A DNA stretch of 64,000 nt from Siphonodentalium dalli (GCA_032622095.1 CP136068.1:14739729-14803728); one strand, 5' to 3'. Numbered from the stretch's first letter, positions 34,608 to 46,737 are shown. Made by a program: numbers and translations. The notes: generated from the letters alone by a model not told the origin.

Positions 34608-34940
34608 ATTCTGAAGGGATCGCTCTCACCGAAAAAATGCTGAAGGGTACACACGTTTTGAAAATGTGCTGAAGGTACATTTTTAAATATCGTTCTAAAT
34701 GATGTTTATTATTCGTACCGGTATCTGCCATGATTATTGTTAAACTAGAGGATGATTGTTTGCGTTCCAATGAACATCAAAATGAACTGAACATAAACTG
34801 CTAATGGGCGTCAGAACAACAGTTTAGTTATGGTGTTAATGCCAATCACAAACCTTGTGTACCCTTCAGCACATTTTCAAATCCTGTGTACTCTTGAACT
34901 TCAGCAGGTTTTTTTTGTGGGAATGACCCCTTCAGCCCTA
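34608..34940. mobile_element. Element with inverted ends around CTGAAGGG(T)
   Basis: Left (34612-34675) and right (34855-34937) arms are imperfect reverse complements sharing GAAAATGTGCTGAAGG and repeated CTGAAGG motifs. Probably a degenerate MITE; the TSD is not resolved. Confidence 0.5.
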
Positions 34941-35357
34941 CATGTATTACTATCAGGTACCTGTATTGTGAACAACTGATCAATCAATCCTTCCAAGGAG
35001 ACGGGAGCAACTGTTCTCGCACTCGTACGTGTGTGCACTCGCAATTTTTAAATCAGGGGTGCTAAATTTCGCACTCGTCTCTATTGTAAAAATGTCTCTA
35101 GTCACTGTAATGTCCCTTATGACACCCCGTCATACATGTATATTATTGACCCTACCCCTGCCTCGAGTATGGGTGACGGGATTGGTAAAACATCAACCCT
35201 GGCTCAAAATGCAAAGTTTGAGGGCCTGTAATCTTGTATCAGTAAATTTTAGACCAATCGGTCTTATCAAATCAAACAGTGGTTCACCCGACCTGTTATG
35301 GTATGTACATGTATACAGTCTATACCGTATATAAAATTTGAATGATTTAACTTATAC
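34941..35357. other. Intergenic, no gene seen
   Basis: Nothing supported. A 101-codon frame at 35029 has no recognisable features. Confidence 0.45.
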
Positions 35358-35805
35358 TTGACCAAGCCTGCAAATAGCCTGACTGTCATTTGCAGAATGA
35401 GGTCCCCAGATGGTGAATTTAGTGACGCTATCCCGCATAGCGGGCTAGCATCACTAAATTCACCCTGTGGGGACCTCATTCTGCTTATGCCGTCGGCAAA
35501 CCTAGAATCAGATTGAAGTTCCCCAGTTGAAGTTGGTGATGTTCACCCATTGGGCGCCTCGATTATGGATTTTATCTTCTGCAAATTAGGGGATATAGAA
35601 ACTTCCCCGAAGGGAAAACGTAACTAAAAACAATGTTAATTTGATACTATAGATACTTCCCAGAAGATGAGGCCTAAGCAGAATGAGGTCTACAGGGGGT
35701 GAATTTGGTGATGCTAGCCCGCTATGCGGGATAGTATCACTAAATGAACCCTCTGGGGACCTCATTCTGCAAATGACAGACACGCTATTTTCAGGCTTGT
35801 ACTTG
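35358..35805. mobile_element. Foldback element with two terminal palindromes
   Basis: The outer inverted repeats (about CTTGACCAAGCCTG... / ...CAGGCTTGTACTTGAC) enclose two near-palindromes at 35397-35482 and 35687-35768. Each is built from GAATGAGGTC(CC/TA) and its complement around CCCGC-A/T-GCGGG. The middle 210 bp matches 15045-15240. Non-coding. Confidence 0.78.
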
Positions 35806-36033
35806 ACGTTGACAGTAATAAATCCACTATTTCCCTGTTTTTGTGAAACTTTGGGGATAGTGAAACTTTGGGGATAGCGTAACTCATTGTGACTACCAGT
35901 ATAGCCACATGGTACATCAGGGTCATATCCAGAGGTTTTTTTGTTGTTTTTTTTACTTTTTTTTTCTATTTGGTCCCGATTCATATCATAACAAGATGGA
36001 AATTATCTATATATATTGACATACTGTATTTAA

Positions 36034-36530
36034 AGGTACGGTTGGCCTTGGCGGTGGGTATCCTGTAAAAATATTTCCACCCGTCAAAAACCGCCACAAA
36101 CAGAAAGAACATCAAAATGTAGGCAGACTTTGTCCGTATACAAATAAGAAATATCTCATTTATAAACAGTATGTTATTGTCATATGTTTGACCATTGTTA
36201 TGTAAACAAAAGCATAAAAAGTTACTTTTCTGGCGTTTGTTTATATTATGATGGTAAATATAATGAGCGTTCTTGTTGGTGAATTCCTGATAGGGAGCTA
36301 ATAAAGAGCGTTTATGCCATTTGTGTGTGATTAGCCAGTAGCATTGTGCTGTTTTCTGTAACACAATCAGGCTCTTGCTTATGTAAAATATAGTAGGTCT
36401 TTATGATAACATGCTGTTTACGCGATGGTCATGGTATATATGGACGAAACTATATGCGTTTTAATGTTTTTCTGTTTACGGTGTTTGGAACAAATATTAA
36501 TATTTTCGACAATTAAGGCCAACCGTGCCT
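36034..36530. mobile_element. TTAA MITE family B, copy 1
   Basis: TIR AGGTACGGTTGGCCTT / AAGGCCAACCGTGCCT, flanked by TTAA at 36030-36033 and 36531-36534. It sits in the first monomer of the adjacent array; the other monomers show the empty site TATTTAAGTTTACAAAA. 497 bp, no protein. Confidence 0.9.
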
Positions 36531-37930
36531 TTAAGTTTACAAAACTATTTAAGTTTAACAGTTGGAATCATACTGTAAAAGTATGTTTGGCTTTATCTAG
36601 CTTTCATCTGTTAAAACTTGAAATACATGTAGTTTGAGTTCAGGTTTGTTATCATTCAGCCTTCAGTATTTCAATCAAAAATCTATATATATTGACATAA
36701 GGTATTTAAGTTCACAAAAATATTTAAGTTTAACAGTTGGAATCATACTGTAAAAGTATGTTGGGCTTTATCTAGCTTTCATCTGTTAAAACTTGAAATA
36801 CATGTAGTTTGAGTTCAGGTTTGTTATCATTCAGCCTTCAGTATTTCAATCAAAAATCTATATATATTGACATACCCGGTAAGGTATTTAAGTTTACAAA
36901 AATATTTAAGTTTAACAGTTGGAATCATACTGTAAAAGTATGTTGGGCTTTATCTAGCTTTCATCTGTTAAAACTTGAAATACATGTAGTTTGAGTTCAG
37001 GTTTGTTATCATTCAGTCTTCCGTATTTCAATCAAAAATAGTACAGGAACAATGACAATTGTATCAAATAAACCTTGTTATCAGGTGTGATCTCATGAAA
37101 CCAAATGAAAAATTAACATAGAGATTAGTACTAATAGTAATTACTAACTTAATAGACAATGTTTCTGTACTAGTAAAAACTGTTAAAACTGTTAAAACTT
37201 GAAATACATGTAGTTTGAGTTCAGGTTTGTTATCATTCAGCCTTCAGTATTTCAATCAAAAATCTATATATATTGACATAAGGTATTTAAGTTTACAAAA
37301 ATATTTAAGTTTAACAGTTGGAATCATACTGTAAAAGTATGTTGGGCTTTATCTAGCTTTCATCTGTTAAAACTTGAAATACATGTAGTTTGAGTTCAGG
37401 TTTGTTATCATTCAGCCTTCAGTATTTCAATCAAAAATCTATATATATTGACATAAGGTATTTAAGTTTACAAAAATATTTAAGTTTAACAGTTGGAATC
37501 ATACTGTAAAAGTATGTTGGGCTTTATCTAGCTTTCATCTGTTAAAACTTGAAATACATGTAGTTTGAGTTCAGGTTTGTTATCATTCAGCCTTCAGTAT
37601 TTCAACCAAAAATCTATATATATTGACATAAGGTATTTAAGTTTACAAAAATATTTAAGTTTAACAGTTGGAATCATACTGTAAAAGTATGTTGGGCTTT
37701 ATCTAGCTTTCATCTGTTAAAACTTGAAATACATGTAGTTTGAGTTCAGGTTTGTTATCATTCAGTCTTCCGTATTTCAATCAAAAATAGTACAGGAACA
37801 ATGACAATTGTATCAAATAAACCTTGTTATCAGGTGTGATCTCATGAAACCAAATGAAAAATTAACATAGAGATTAGTACTAATAGTAATTACTAACTTA
37901 ATAGACAATGTTTCTGTACTAGTACCGGTA
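36531..37930 (+). repeat. 175-bp tandem array in two 749-bp blocks
   Basis: Six units with GTTGGAATC at 36561, 36736, 36918, 37317, 37492 and 37667. After unit 3 and after unit 6 lies the same roughly 165-bp segment (CTTCCGTATTTC...CTGTACTAGTA), so the whole is a duplicated module with a 749-bp offset (37014 to 37763). Units are nearly identical, indicating recent homogenisation. Non-coding. Confidence 0.88.
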
Positions 37931-39614
37931 TATTATATACTAGTATGTGTCTCTCACTTGGATTTTAGAAAATAGCATATTATATGAATTAAAAGTGATA
38001 ATGGTAAGTCTCATTTCAAGCAGCCAGGATATTAAAGCATAATCCATTGTTCAAACCAAAGGATATCTGACAATAACTTATAAGCATTTCCAATCCATAC
38101 ATATCTAAACATTTCCAAAGTTATGGTTGAGAAACTTTATCAAATTGACTTCTCAGTAAAATTCAAAATACTGACGCAAAGAACCCTAGAGCACAATTCC
38201 AGGAGGAAGAACATGCCTCCACCATCAGCAGGGGGTTAGTAACCCCGGGTTACCCACTCCCAAACCTTCCTCCACTCAGTCATTCAGGATATGCCTTCGG
38301 AATATCATTGCCCAAAAACAGGTGTCTCCAAAAAATCCCTGGCTTGTTCACTGTGGTACATGTACTCATAGAATTAACTCTTTTGCATCAAATGAACAGT
38401 CTCTTTACAAAAATTATATTTCAACCTTTCACACCAGCTTATTTTAGTTAATAAGGCGACACCAATTTTCAAGTCTGGTTTACGAACATGTGGGGAGAAA
38501 AAAAGTACCCTGCTGGACAAAACAAGTGTCCACTTAACTGCGGTGCAGTTACTAGTAGCATTGCCACAGCGGCCGAAATGCAACTACACCACGGCTCCAC
38601 CGGCTAACAGTTAAATAAAACTACAGTTATGGTTTCCAGAGTCCCAGTATTATCAGTCTTTGCAGTCTGGTGAGCGACCGCACAGTCATTGACTGGCTGT
38701 TCTTACTGTAAGGTGGCCAGTTACCAGTGGTATCATTTTATCTTTCAATATTACTATGTGACTCAGAAAAAAATATCATTGGTGACAATGAAGGATGTTT
38801 TTTCTTTGCCAGAGGCATTATAATTCAGAATTTTGTTGTTGAAAATTACCCGGTCTATCCACCCCTCCCCTCTCCTGCACCTGAATTTTGTTTACCTCAA
38901 TATTGAATGGCCAATTGCTCTCATTGTACGTGACCATGTGACTACGAAAAACTGTCATTGGTGAAAATGGGAAGATATACCGGTAAGGTATGGTAACTTA
39001 ACATGTACCGGTACATGGGGGGAGATGTCATAGCACATTGGTAAGTTGTAAACAGCTTGGTTGAAGTTTTAACCATAGTTCATTCAGTTGGGTTTCCCTG
39101 CCTTCTCCTGTGTTGATTGTACTTTATCGCATACACTTTACATACCGGTACACATGTACTGCACATGTATTGTACCGGTATGTCTAAACATAATATTCTT
39201 TCTGTTTATGGTGATTTTAACTGTTGTGACCTTTTCATCAGCAATAAAGGTACATGTACAATACGGTACATGTGCACAATGCCAATGTACAATGTATCTT
39301 TAATGCAGGGACCAGTTAGACATCTTCTCCATCTTTCTCTATGTCCATGTGACAAATGACTTCTCTTTCATATACTGATAGCAGTATCATACATGTACAT
39401 GTACATGTGTTGACACCAATATGTCCCGACAACAGATTTAATGTACATGTACCTGTATACATGTATCATCTGATTACAATAATGTACATGTACCTTAAGG
39501 TTTAACATACATGTTCATGTATACCGGTATATACATTACATGTACTAGTATTCATCAGAATGACACATCCAGAATTTGATATGTGCCTGTCATGCTTTAA
39601 TGTCTCTTATCTCT
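37931..39614. other. Intergenic with MITE fragment and ACATGTAC tracts
   Basis: 38507-38612 is a left-end fragment of the CCCTGCTGG MITE. About 38640-38690 is the inverted relative of 9657-9705. 39125-39550 is dense in TACATGTAC/ACCGGTA. No gene is supported. Confidence 0.55.
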
Positions 39615-39906
39615 TAAAGGGGTACTGTACCCAAGATGTTGTTGTTGGTTTCTATAATCCCCGAGTCGGAGAATAAGGTAACAACTTTTCCATTTTTTGA
39701 AAGTCTGTTGAGTACGAAGTATTGTTACGGATGGCAAATTTACCGGAATGCAAAAATACAAATTGTCGTTGTCGAGTAATTTTTGAACAGTTTTCAACCA
39801 AATGAATCAAATAAACATTATAATATGATCGTACGTGACACGTAATGGAGCAACCACCAAGTTGATCATTAAGTTCAATGTTACAATACTTATAGGATGT
39901 TCCGTA
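39614..39906. mobile_element. Possible left end of the AGGGGTACTGTAC MITE
   Basis: TTAA followed by AGGGGTACTGTACCC near 39614-39632, as at 20382-20400. No matching right end was found, and the interior differs, so this is a fragment or only a related terminus. Confidence 0.5.
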
Positions 39907-40454
39907 CAGGGTACTTCATGTGCTACACCACTCGGAGAAATGTATGTGTCGTCACACAAATACCATGCTAGAACTTGGATTTATATATTCGTAATCGTAT
40001 ATAGTCACAAATAGCCGGGTTACCACCGTAGTAACGGACATTGCCCATATAGTAAACTATTCAAACCCAGCATTAAAATCATGGTTATGATCAGTCCAAA
40101 CATATGAGTAAAGTTCGAACATAAGATAATAATAGCTGAGAACCTGGTGTGAATTGAACTGTGGTGGGGCCTCAAGCATATCTACCCCTGCACGTCAGAA
40201 CAAAATTATGCCATGAAATGGCATAATTAGCTTGAGGATGGAAGTGAACCATCATCCCACAGCGAAATCAACCAGGCCTGTTGGGTTTGAATAGTTGAAT
40301 AGTTCACTAGATGGGCAATGTCAGGTACTACGGTAGTAACCCGGCTATTGGTGACTATATACGATTACGAATATATCAATTCAAGTTATAACATGGTATT
40401 TTAGTGTGATGACACAGACATTTATCCGAGTGGTGTAGCACATGTAGTACCCTG
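39907..40454. mobile_element. TA MITE with about 170-bp inverted repeats
   Basis: Begins CAGGGTACTTCATGTGCTAC, ends with its near complement, and has TA on both sides (39905-39906, 40455-40456). The arms remain alignable for about 170 bp (through TAGCCGGGTTAC and TTGCCCAT). The middle (about 40085-40285) is unique. No coding capacity. Confidence 0.85.
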
Positions 40455-40499
40455 TATGCATATATACATGTATATATCACAGCAGAAGTTTCCTTAGAA

Positions 40500-40930
40500 T
40501 TAATGGATGGAAATGGAATGCCTTTAATATTTGTATTATTTGAGTCGGACATAGATTACCTTAGCTGCAGGCAAGCAATGCAATATATGTAAACTATGTA
40601 GAAAAAGAAATTATTGAATGAAGTGTAGTGAATATGATGCGTCACTTTAATATTTGAGTCGGACATAGCTTACCTTACCTGAAGGCAATCAATGCAATAA
40701 GTGATGTAGAAACAGAAATTATTGAATGAAGTGTAATGAATATGAAGCGTCATTTTAATGCAAGGGTGGAAGAGAAATGTCACTTTAATAGTTAACGATG
40801 ATATACATATAGAATTATAGATTATCCCCATTGAAGACGATCAACGCAATGAACAGTGTAGAAATGGAGAAAATGTTGCCTGAATGAATCAATGTGTGAA
40901 CATAAAGTCTCACTTTAATGAAATATTGAG
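40500..40930. repeat. Degenerate tandem repeat, about 110-150 bp
   Basis: Three to four units sharing TTTGAGTCGGACATAG, GAAATTATTGAATGAAGTG and CACTTTAAT. Confidence 0.65.
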
Positions 40931-41574
40931 ATGATGGAATCAACGATGAATTTGCAATTTCTTTAATGATGAAATTGGTTTACATATACATGTATATGCA
41001 GCTGAAAATGTGAATTGACTGAAATGTAATTATGAAAGTGTCAATGGCACTGTAGCTAACGTGGAAAGGGAATAATTTCATGTGTTACAGTTAATGGATC
41101 GATTAGGAATGTGGAAAGTTGAAAGGCCTAGTTATGCAAAGATTAAAATCAAAGATGGCTGCGACAGCCATGTTTTTTGGCAAATGACCCAAAAAAGACT
41201 CCGTCCTATTTACATGTCATTGTTAACATCCCTCACAAATTTCATGATGATCCGACAAAAGAAACGACATGTAGCCCGTGTCAAAGGATTTAGTTGTGTA
41301 AAGAGTAAAATACAAGATGGCACTGGCGACCAGATTTTTTGGTTGAATTTAAAATGAATCTTTTCCCATCTACATGTAATTGTTAACATCCATGACAAAT
41401 CTCATGATGATTGGACCAAAGATTCGACTTGTAGCCCTTGACAAAGAATTTAGTCATGCAAAGAGTATAATCCAAGATGGCTACTGGCGGCCATGTTTTT
41501 GGCCGAACAACCCCAAAATTACTCGTTTCCCATCTACATGTCAATTTTAACATCCATGACAAATGTAATGAAAG

Positions 41575-42927
41575 TGTCAATGACACTGTATCTCAACTTA
41601 GTAGGGGAATGATTTAATGGTTGACAGTAAATGGAGGAATAGGAAAGGTGCTAATTGAAATGTCTACTAGTAAGTAAGACTAGATGTACATGTCAATATC
41701 AACATTCACGACAGGTTTCATAATGATCGGATCAGGGATGTGGTGATTATGGTGTGCCAAAGGATTTATTGATGCAAAGAGTAAATTCTAAAATGGCCAA
41801 TGGCAGCCATGTTTTTTTCTGAATTACCCCAAAATGACCTGTTCCCATCTACAGCCTTTACAAATCTCACAATGATCTGATCAAAGGTACGACCTGTAGC
41901 CTGTGCCAATGGAATTAGTCATGCAAAGAGTAAAATCCAAGATGGCTGCTGGCGGCCATGTTTTTCGGCTGAACGACCCCAAAATAACTCGTTTCCCATC
42001 TACATGTCATTGTTAACATCCATGACAAATTTCACGAAGTTCCGACCAAAGCTACGACCTGTAGCCCGCACCAAAGGATTTAGTCATGCAAAGAGTAAAT
42101 TCCAATATGGCTGCTGGCGGACATGTTTTTTAGCCAAACGACCCCAAAAACACTCGTTCCCATCTACATGTTAATATTAACATCCATGATAAATATCATG
42201 ATGGTCAGACGAACAGTACGACCTGTAGCCTGTGCCAATGGATTGAATTTTGAAATCCAAGATGGCCGCCAGTGGCCGTGTTTTTTGGTCGTATGACCCC
42301 AAAATGACTCGTTCCCATCTACATGTCAATATCAACATTCATAACAAATTTCATAAAGATCAGACCAAAGGTACGACCTGTAGCCCGCGCCAAAGGATTT
42401 AGTCATGCAAAGAGTAAAATCCAAGATGGCTGCTGGCGGCCATGTTTTTTGACCGAACGACCCCAAAATCACTCGTTCCCATCTACATGTCATTGTTAAC
42501 ATCCATGACAAATTTCATGAAGTTCTGACCAAAGCTACAACCTGTAGCCCGCGCCAAAGAATTTAGTCATGCAAAGAGTAAACTCCAAGATGGCTGCTGG
42601 CGGCCATGTGTTTTGGCTAAACGACCCCAAAATCACTCGTTCCCATCTACATGTCAATATTAACATCCATGACAAATTTCATGATGATCAGACGAACAGC
42701 ACGACCTGTAGCCCGCGCCAAATGGATTGAATTTTGAAATCCAAGATGGCCACCAGCGGCCATTCGTTCCCATCTACATGTCAAGGTCAACATTCGTGAC
42801 AAATTTCATAAAGATCAGACCAAAGGTACGACCTGTAGCCCGCGCCAAAGGAAATTGTTAAGGGACACACGCACACACGGACGACGGACGCCAAACCATG
42901 GCAATAGCTCACAGTAAGTTGAGCTAA
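41575..42927 (+). mobile_element. Sibling array element nested inside array element 3
   Basis: The left end ATGAAAGTGTCAATGACACTG interrupts a monomer after CATGACAAAT. The right end (GACGACGGACG, TAGCTC...GTTGAGCTAA) is followed at once by TAATGATCCGAC, which continues the broken monomer. The intact equivalent is at 43067-43095 (GACAAATATAATGATCTGAC). The right-end hairpin is shortened. Confidence 0.7.
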
Positions 42928-44082
42928 TAATGATCCGACAAAAGATACGACCTGTAGCCCGTGCTAATGGATTGAATTTTGAAATCCAAGATGACCGCTG
43001 ACGGCCATGTTTTTTGGTCAAACGACCCCAAAATGACTCGTTCCCATCTACATTGTACATGTCAATAGCCATGACAAATATAATGATCTGACCAAAGGTA
43101 CAACCTAGAGCCTGTGCCGAAGGATTTAGTCATGAAAAGAGTAAAATCCAAGATGCTCATGACGGCCATGTTTTTTGGTCGAACTACCCCAAAATGACTC
43201 ATTCCCATCAGCCTGTCATTTAATATTAACATCCATGACAAATTTCATGATATTAAATCAGACGAACAGTACGACATGAAGACCGCGCCAATCGATTTAA
43301 TTTTGAAATCAAAGATGGCTGCCAGCGGCCATGTTTTTTGGCCAAATTACCCCAAAATGACTCATTCCCATCTACATGTCAATGTCAACATTCATGACAA
43401 ATTTCATAATAATCTGACCAAAGTTAGGACCTGTAGCCTGTGCCAAAGGATATAGTCATGCAAAGAGTAAAATCCAAGATGGCTGCTGGCGGCCATGTCT
43501 TTTGACCGAATGACCCCAAAAGGACTCGTTCCCATTTACATGTCAAGGTCAACAGCCATGACAAATTTCATGAAGATTCGACCAAAGCTACGACCTGTAG
43601 CCCGCGCCGAAGGATTTAGTCATGCAAAGAGTAAAATCCAAGATGGCTACTGGTGGCCATGTTTTTTGGCCTAACGACCCCAAAATAACTCGTTGCGACC
43701 AAAGCTACGACCTGTAGCATGCGCCAAAGGATTTAGTCATGCAAAGATTAAAATCCAAGATGCTCATGACGGCCGAATGACACAAAAAGGACTCGTTCCC
43801 ATCTACATGTCATTGTTAACATCCTTGACAAATTTCATGAAGATCCGACCAAAGCTACGATCTGTAGCTCGCGCCAAAGGATTTAGTCATGCAAAGAGTA
43901 AAATCCAATATGGCTGCTGGCGGCCATGTTTTTCGGCTGAACAACCCAAAAATGAATCGTTTCCCATCTACATGTCAATATTAACATCCATGACAAATTT
44001 CATGAAGATCAGACTAAAGGCACAAGATGGCCGCCAAGATCTTTTTCGATCGAAAGACCCCATAATGATTCGTTCCCATCTA

Positions 44083-44480
44083 CCCTGCTGGGAAAAACAA
44101 GTGTCCACTTAACCACGGTGCGGTTAGCATTGCCACCGCGGCCGAAATGCAACTACACCGCGGCTCCACTGGCTAACTACAGTTGGGCATTGGTTTATTT
44201 GCCATTCGGCCATGGTGTACAAATGTAGTTGCCGCTGTGTACATTCATCAAACTGAAAAAAGACAATACAAACCAGAAATCTAACCACGGTGTACATACC
44301 ATTCGGCCCACGTTGTAGTTGCTTTTTGGCCATGGTGTATATGTGTACTTGTCGTTCGGCCGCGGTGTACATGTACTTGCCGCTCGGCCGCGGCGCTCAA
44401 CTGCAGTTACAAACTCTGACACTGCACCCGAATGGCAAATACACTGCGGTGCCAATGGACACTTGTTTTGTCCAGCAGGG
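44083..44480. mobile_element. CCCTGCTGG MITE, complete copy
   Basis: TIR CCCTGCTGG-AAAACAAGTGTCCA / TGGACACTTGTTTTGTCCAGCAGGG with TA on both sides. The interior carries repeated (T)TCGGCCGCGGTG(TA) units. It sits at the array motif CCCATCTACATGTC, splitting it at TA, so the original site is fully reconstructable from neighbouring monomers. 398 bp. Confidence 0.9.
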
Positions 44481-44642
44481 TACATGTCAATGTCAACATT
44501 CATGACAAATTTCAAAGAGATCAGACTAAAGGCACAACCTGTAACCCGCGACAAAGTAAATTGTTGACAGACACACAGACACACGGATGACGGACGCCAA
44601 CCCATGGCAATAGCTCAAACTTACAAAGTAAGTTGAGCTAAT

Positions 44643-44900
44643 AAAACGGGATGCGTTGGAATTTTGCAAAATGAATAAAATGAAAACCGTCGGGAGCTCC
44701 GAAATAGGGGTGGGCGGGTCACCGGAAACACAGGTATATATTTTTTTGGCTTTACCACTTCGGGGTTCATGCAGTTTGCTGAATTTTTCTTGCGGTCAAA
44801 ATCCGATGACCACATTGAACCCGCCGTTCATTTCTTATATAATACAGCAGTATTACATGGGGTGACACCACTATAGAGGGGGTCAATTACTTAAATCTAG
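44643..44900. other. Short intergenic segment
   Basis: Contains CCGAAATAGGGGTGGGCGGG, similar to the tandem units at about 61408. 44865-44895 (GGGGTGACACCACTAT...GGTCAATTACTT) resembles 47036-47070. Confidence 0.45.
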
Positions 44901-45080
44901 GGAAGTCGATAGCCGAGAGGTACTGTAGTGTACTGGTCTCTCGTGCTAGCGGGCCGGGGATCGCAACCTGGTCAGGGTATTCTGACAAAAATCAGAACTC
45001 GGTCAGATACCAAGTTTGTAAAGCTGAAAAGTCTCATTTGAGATCACTGAATAAAGATCCGAATGCAAAAATACCGACTT
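44900..45080 (+). mobile_element. tRNA-derived SINE-like element
   Basis: A pol III box A-like TAGCCGAGAGG (44910-44920) and box B-like GGATCGCAACC (44958-44968) are 48 bp apart, as in tRNAs with a long variable arm. The intervening GGTCTCTCGTGCTAGCGGG resembles heads of molluscan tRNA-SINEs. The tail and TSD are not resolved. Too degenerate in the stems to be called a tRNA gene. Confidence 0.55.
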
Positions 45081-45169
45081 CCCCCATTACAACATCTATC
45101 CAGGTATTTTGTTGTTCTGCAGTATGCTGTCTGATTGGGGGTGCGGACATTAATGGCTGACCTGTGTAC

Positions 45170-45870
45170 ATGCCTCGGGTATCTGGAGAAGTCAGCCCAA
45201 AACAAGGTCGGCCACAAGAGAAGTCGGCCCGGGTAAATTAAAGATTGGTCAAGAAAAGTCGGCCCCATTATTATTTTACTGCTTGTTAATGCCTGTGGCA
45301 CAATAAGATGAGACCGACATTTTGCCACACGGTGTCATAAGGGATTACATCACCTCGTAGCATTCCATTTTATGTGACCATGTTTTGGTCACATGGTGTC
45401 CAGAAGGATTATATCACCTCCTGGCAATCCATTTGCTTATCGCGCACTGTCATGGCTTTACGCAGATATGTCGATAGGGTTCGTTAAACGGAAATTTAAA
45501 TCTGTACCGGAAAAATAGCAATATATACAAGACATGGTATTAGACCAGATACATGTACGAACCTTCACACTTAGTCAGCCAATTAATCTATAGACCTAAA
45601 CAATGTCCTGTCATAATTATAATGGGCGTCGCGCCAGAGGGATTTCCACATGGAAGCAGTCAGCGAAACGCCGATAAAGATCAACACTAAGTCATATACA
45701 ATGTTGTGTTGAACAAGGTTTCCGTGACACCTGATGTACATATATGTTACTCAATTGAGTAAACATGTCACTAACTGATGTTAATAGCTGGGCCGACTTC
45801 GTACGGGGCCGACTTCTCTGGGGCCGACTTCGTAGCGGGGCCGACTTCTCCTGTATTCCGCCTTGGTGTG
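45170..45870. repeat. Inverted clusters of GAAGTCGGCCC iterons
   Basis: Three GAAGTC(A/G)GCCC-type copies at about 45187-45280 face four GGGGCCGACTTC copies at about 45790-45850. Between them, about 45318-45435 is a tandem pair (GTCATAAGGGATTACATCACC / GTCCAGAAGGATTATATCACC). The arrangement suggests a degenerate transposon with subterminal iterons. Confidence 0.5.
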
Positions 45871-46737
45871 TGCACATTAAAGAACGCTACTGCAGTCGCC
45901 ACAGGGTTATAAAGTTACTAGTAGTAGTACTCGGCTGTGGTAGCACCTGGACCCGACAGGAATGATTAACAGCCCGAGGGCCTATTTATAGACCCGAGAC
46001 GGAGTTAATCATTCCTGGAGGGCTGTAAAGAAACCAAGGTGCCCGACAAAATCATGCTATTACTATTATTACCACACCGTCCTGGTGTGAGCATGCGTTA
46101 ATGAAAACAAAGCTTAGCGCTCGCTTCTGTTCAACTTCACCTTAAAATCATGGAATCATGACGTGTGGGTAAAATAATGTTCATCTAATAAAGAACGCCC
46201 TCTAAAGTGGTAAAAATATTAAGTAATAGTGTTAACGTTGGAATCAACAGAAAGATCAGACTTTAATTTTTGAGGCGCGCGATCGCTCTTGCGCACCATC
46301 GCGCGGCTAAAATTGAAAATCAGTGAGCGATCAATTGCGCGCCTAAGCCAAATACGGAGAGCGTACAAGTATAAAGAAACAGCTTGAATGTTGTAGAAAA
46401 ATATCAAATGAATTCTCCAAAACCAACATTCATTGTCGGCATTCATCAAAAGGTGATCCCTCGTGCCACGATGATTGGCAGTTTAAGTTTTTTGACGTCA
46501 CACGATGTGAAGTGTCAAATGCACTCTCTGTCTGAGACTGAATGATTCGAAGCTAAAAATACATTTGAACGATTTCTATGTATGGCTTATGACGTCACAT
46601 AAATTCCTGGAAAATCAAAGCGAGACCACGTGGCCGGGAGATGTTACCGTATTTATTTCGTCAGCATTGAATCGGAGTATTAAATTAATTCCTTATTAAT
46701 AATTATGAATTACAATTAATATAGGAGCATGTACAAT
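45871..46737. other. Intergenic, GC-rich hairpin
   Basis: 46275-46344 contains GGCGCGCGATCGCTC and an inverted GAGCGATCAATTGCGCGCC. 45958-46015 forms a weaker stem (AGGAATGATTAAC/GTTAATCATTCCT). No gene is supported. Confidence 0.5.

Larger units (their letters stand above)
41030..44642 (+). mobile_element. Array element 3 (outer), with nested insertions
   Basis: The left end at about 41034 (GAAAGTGTCAATGGCACTG) leads into roughly 20 monomers, somewhat diverged from array 1 (GTCATGCAAAGAG, GCCCGCGCC). The right end has a microsatellite (about 44560-44600) and TAGCTCAAACTTACAAAG...GTTGAGCTAA at about 44611-44642. A second left end at 41575 and a second right end at 42927 mark a sibling element inside it, and a TA MITE lies at 44083-44480. 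Non-coding. Confidence 0.72.
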
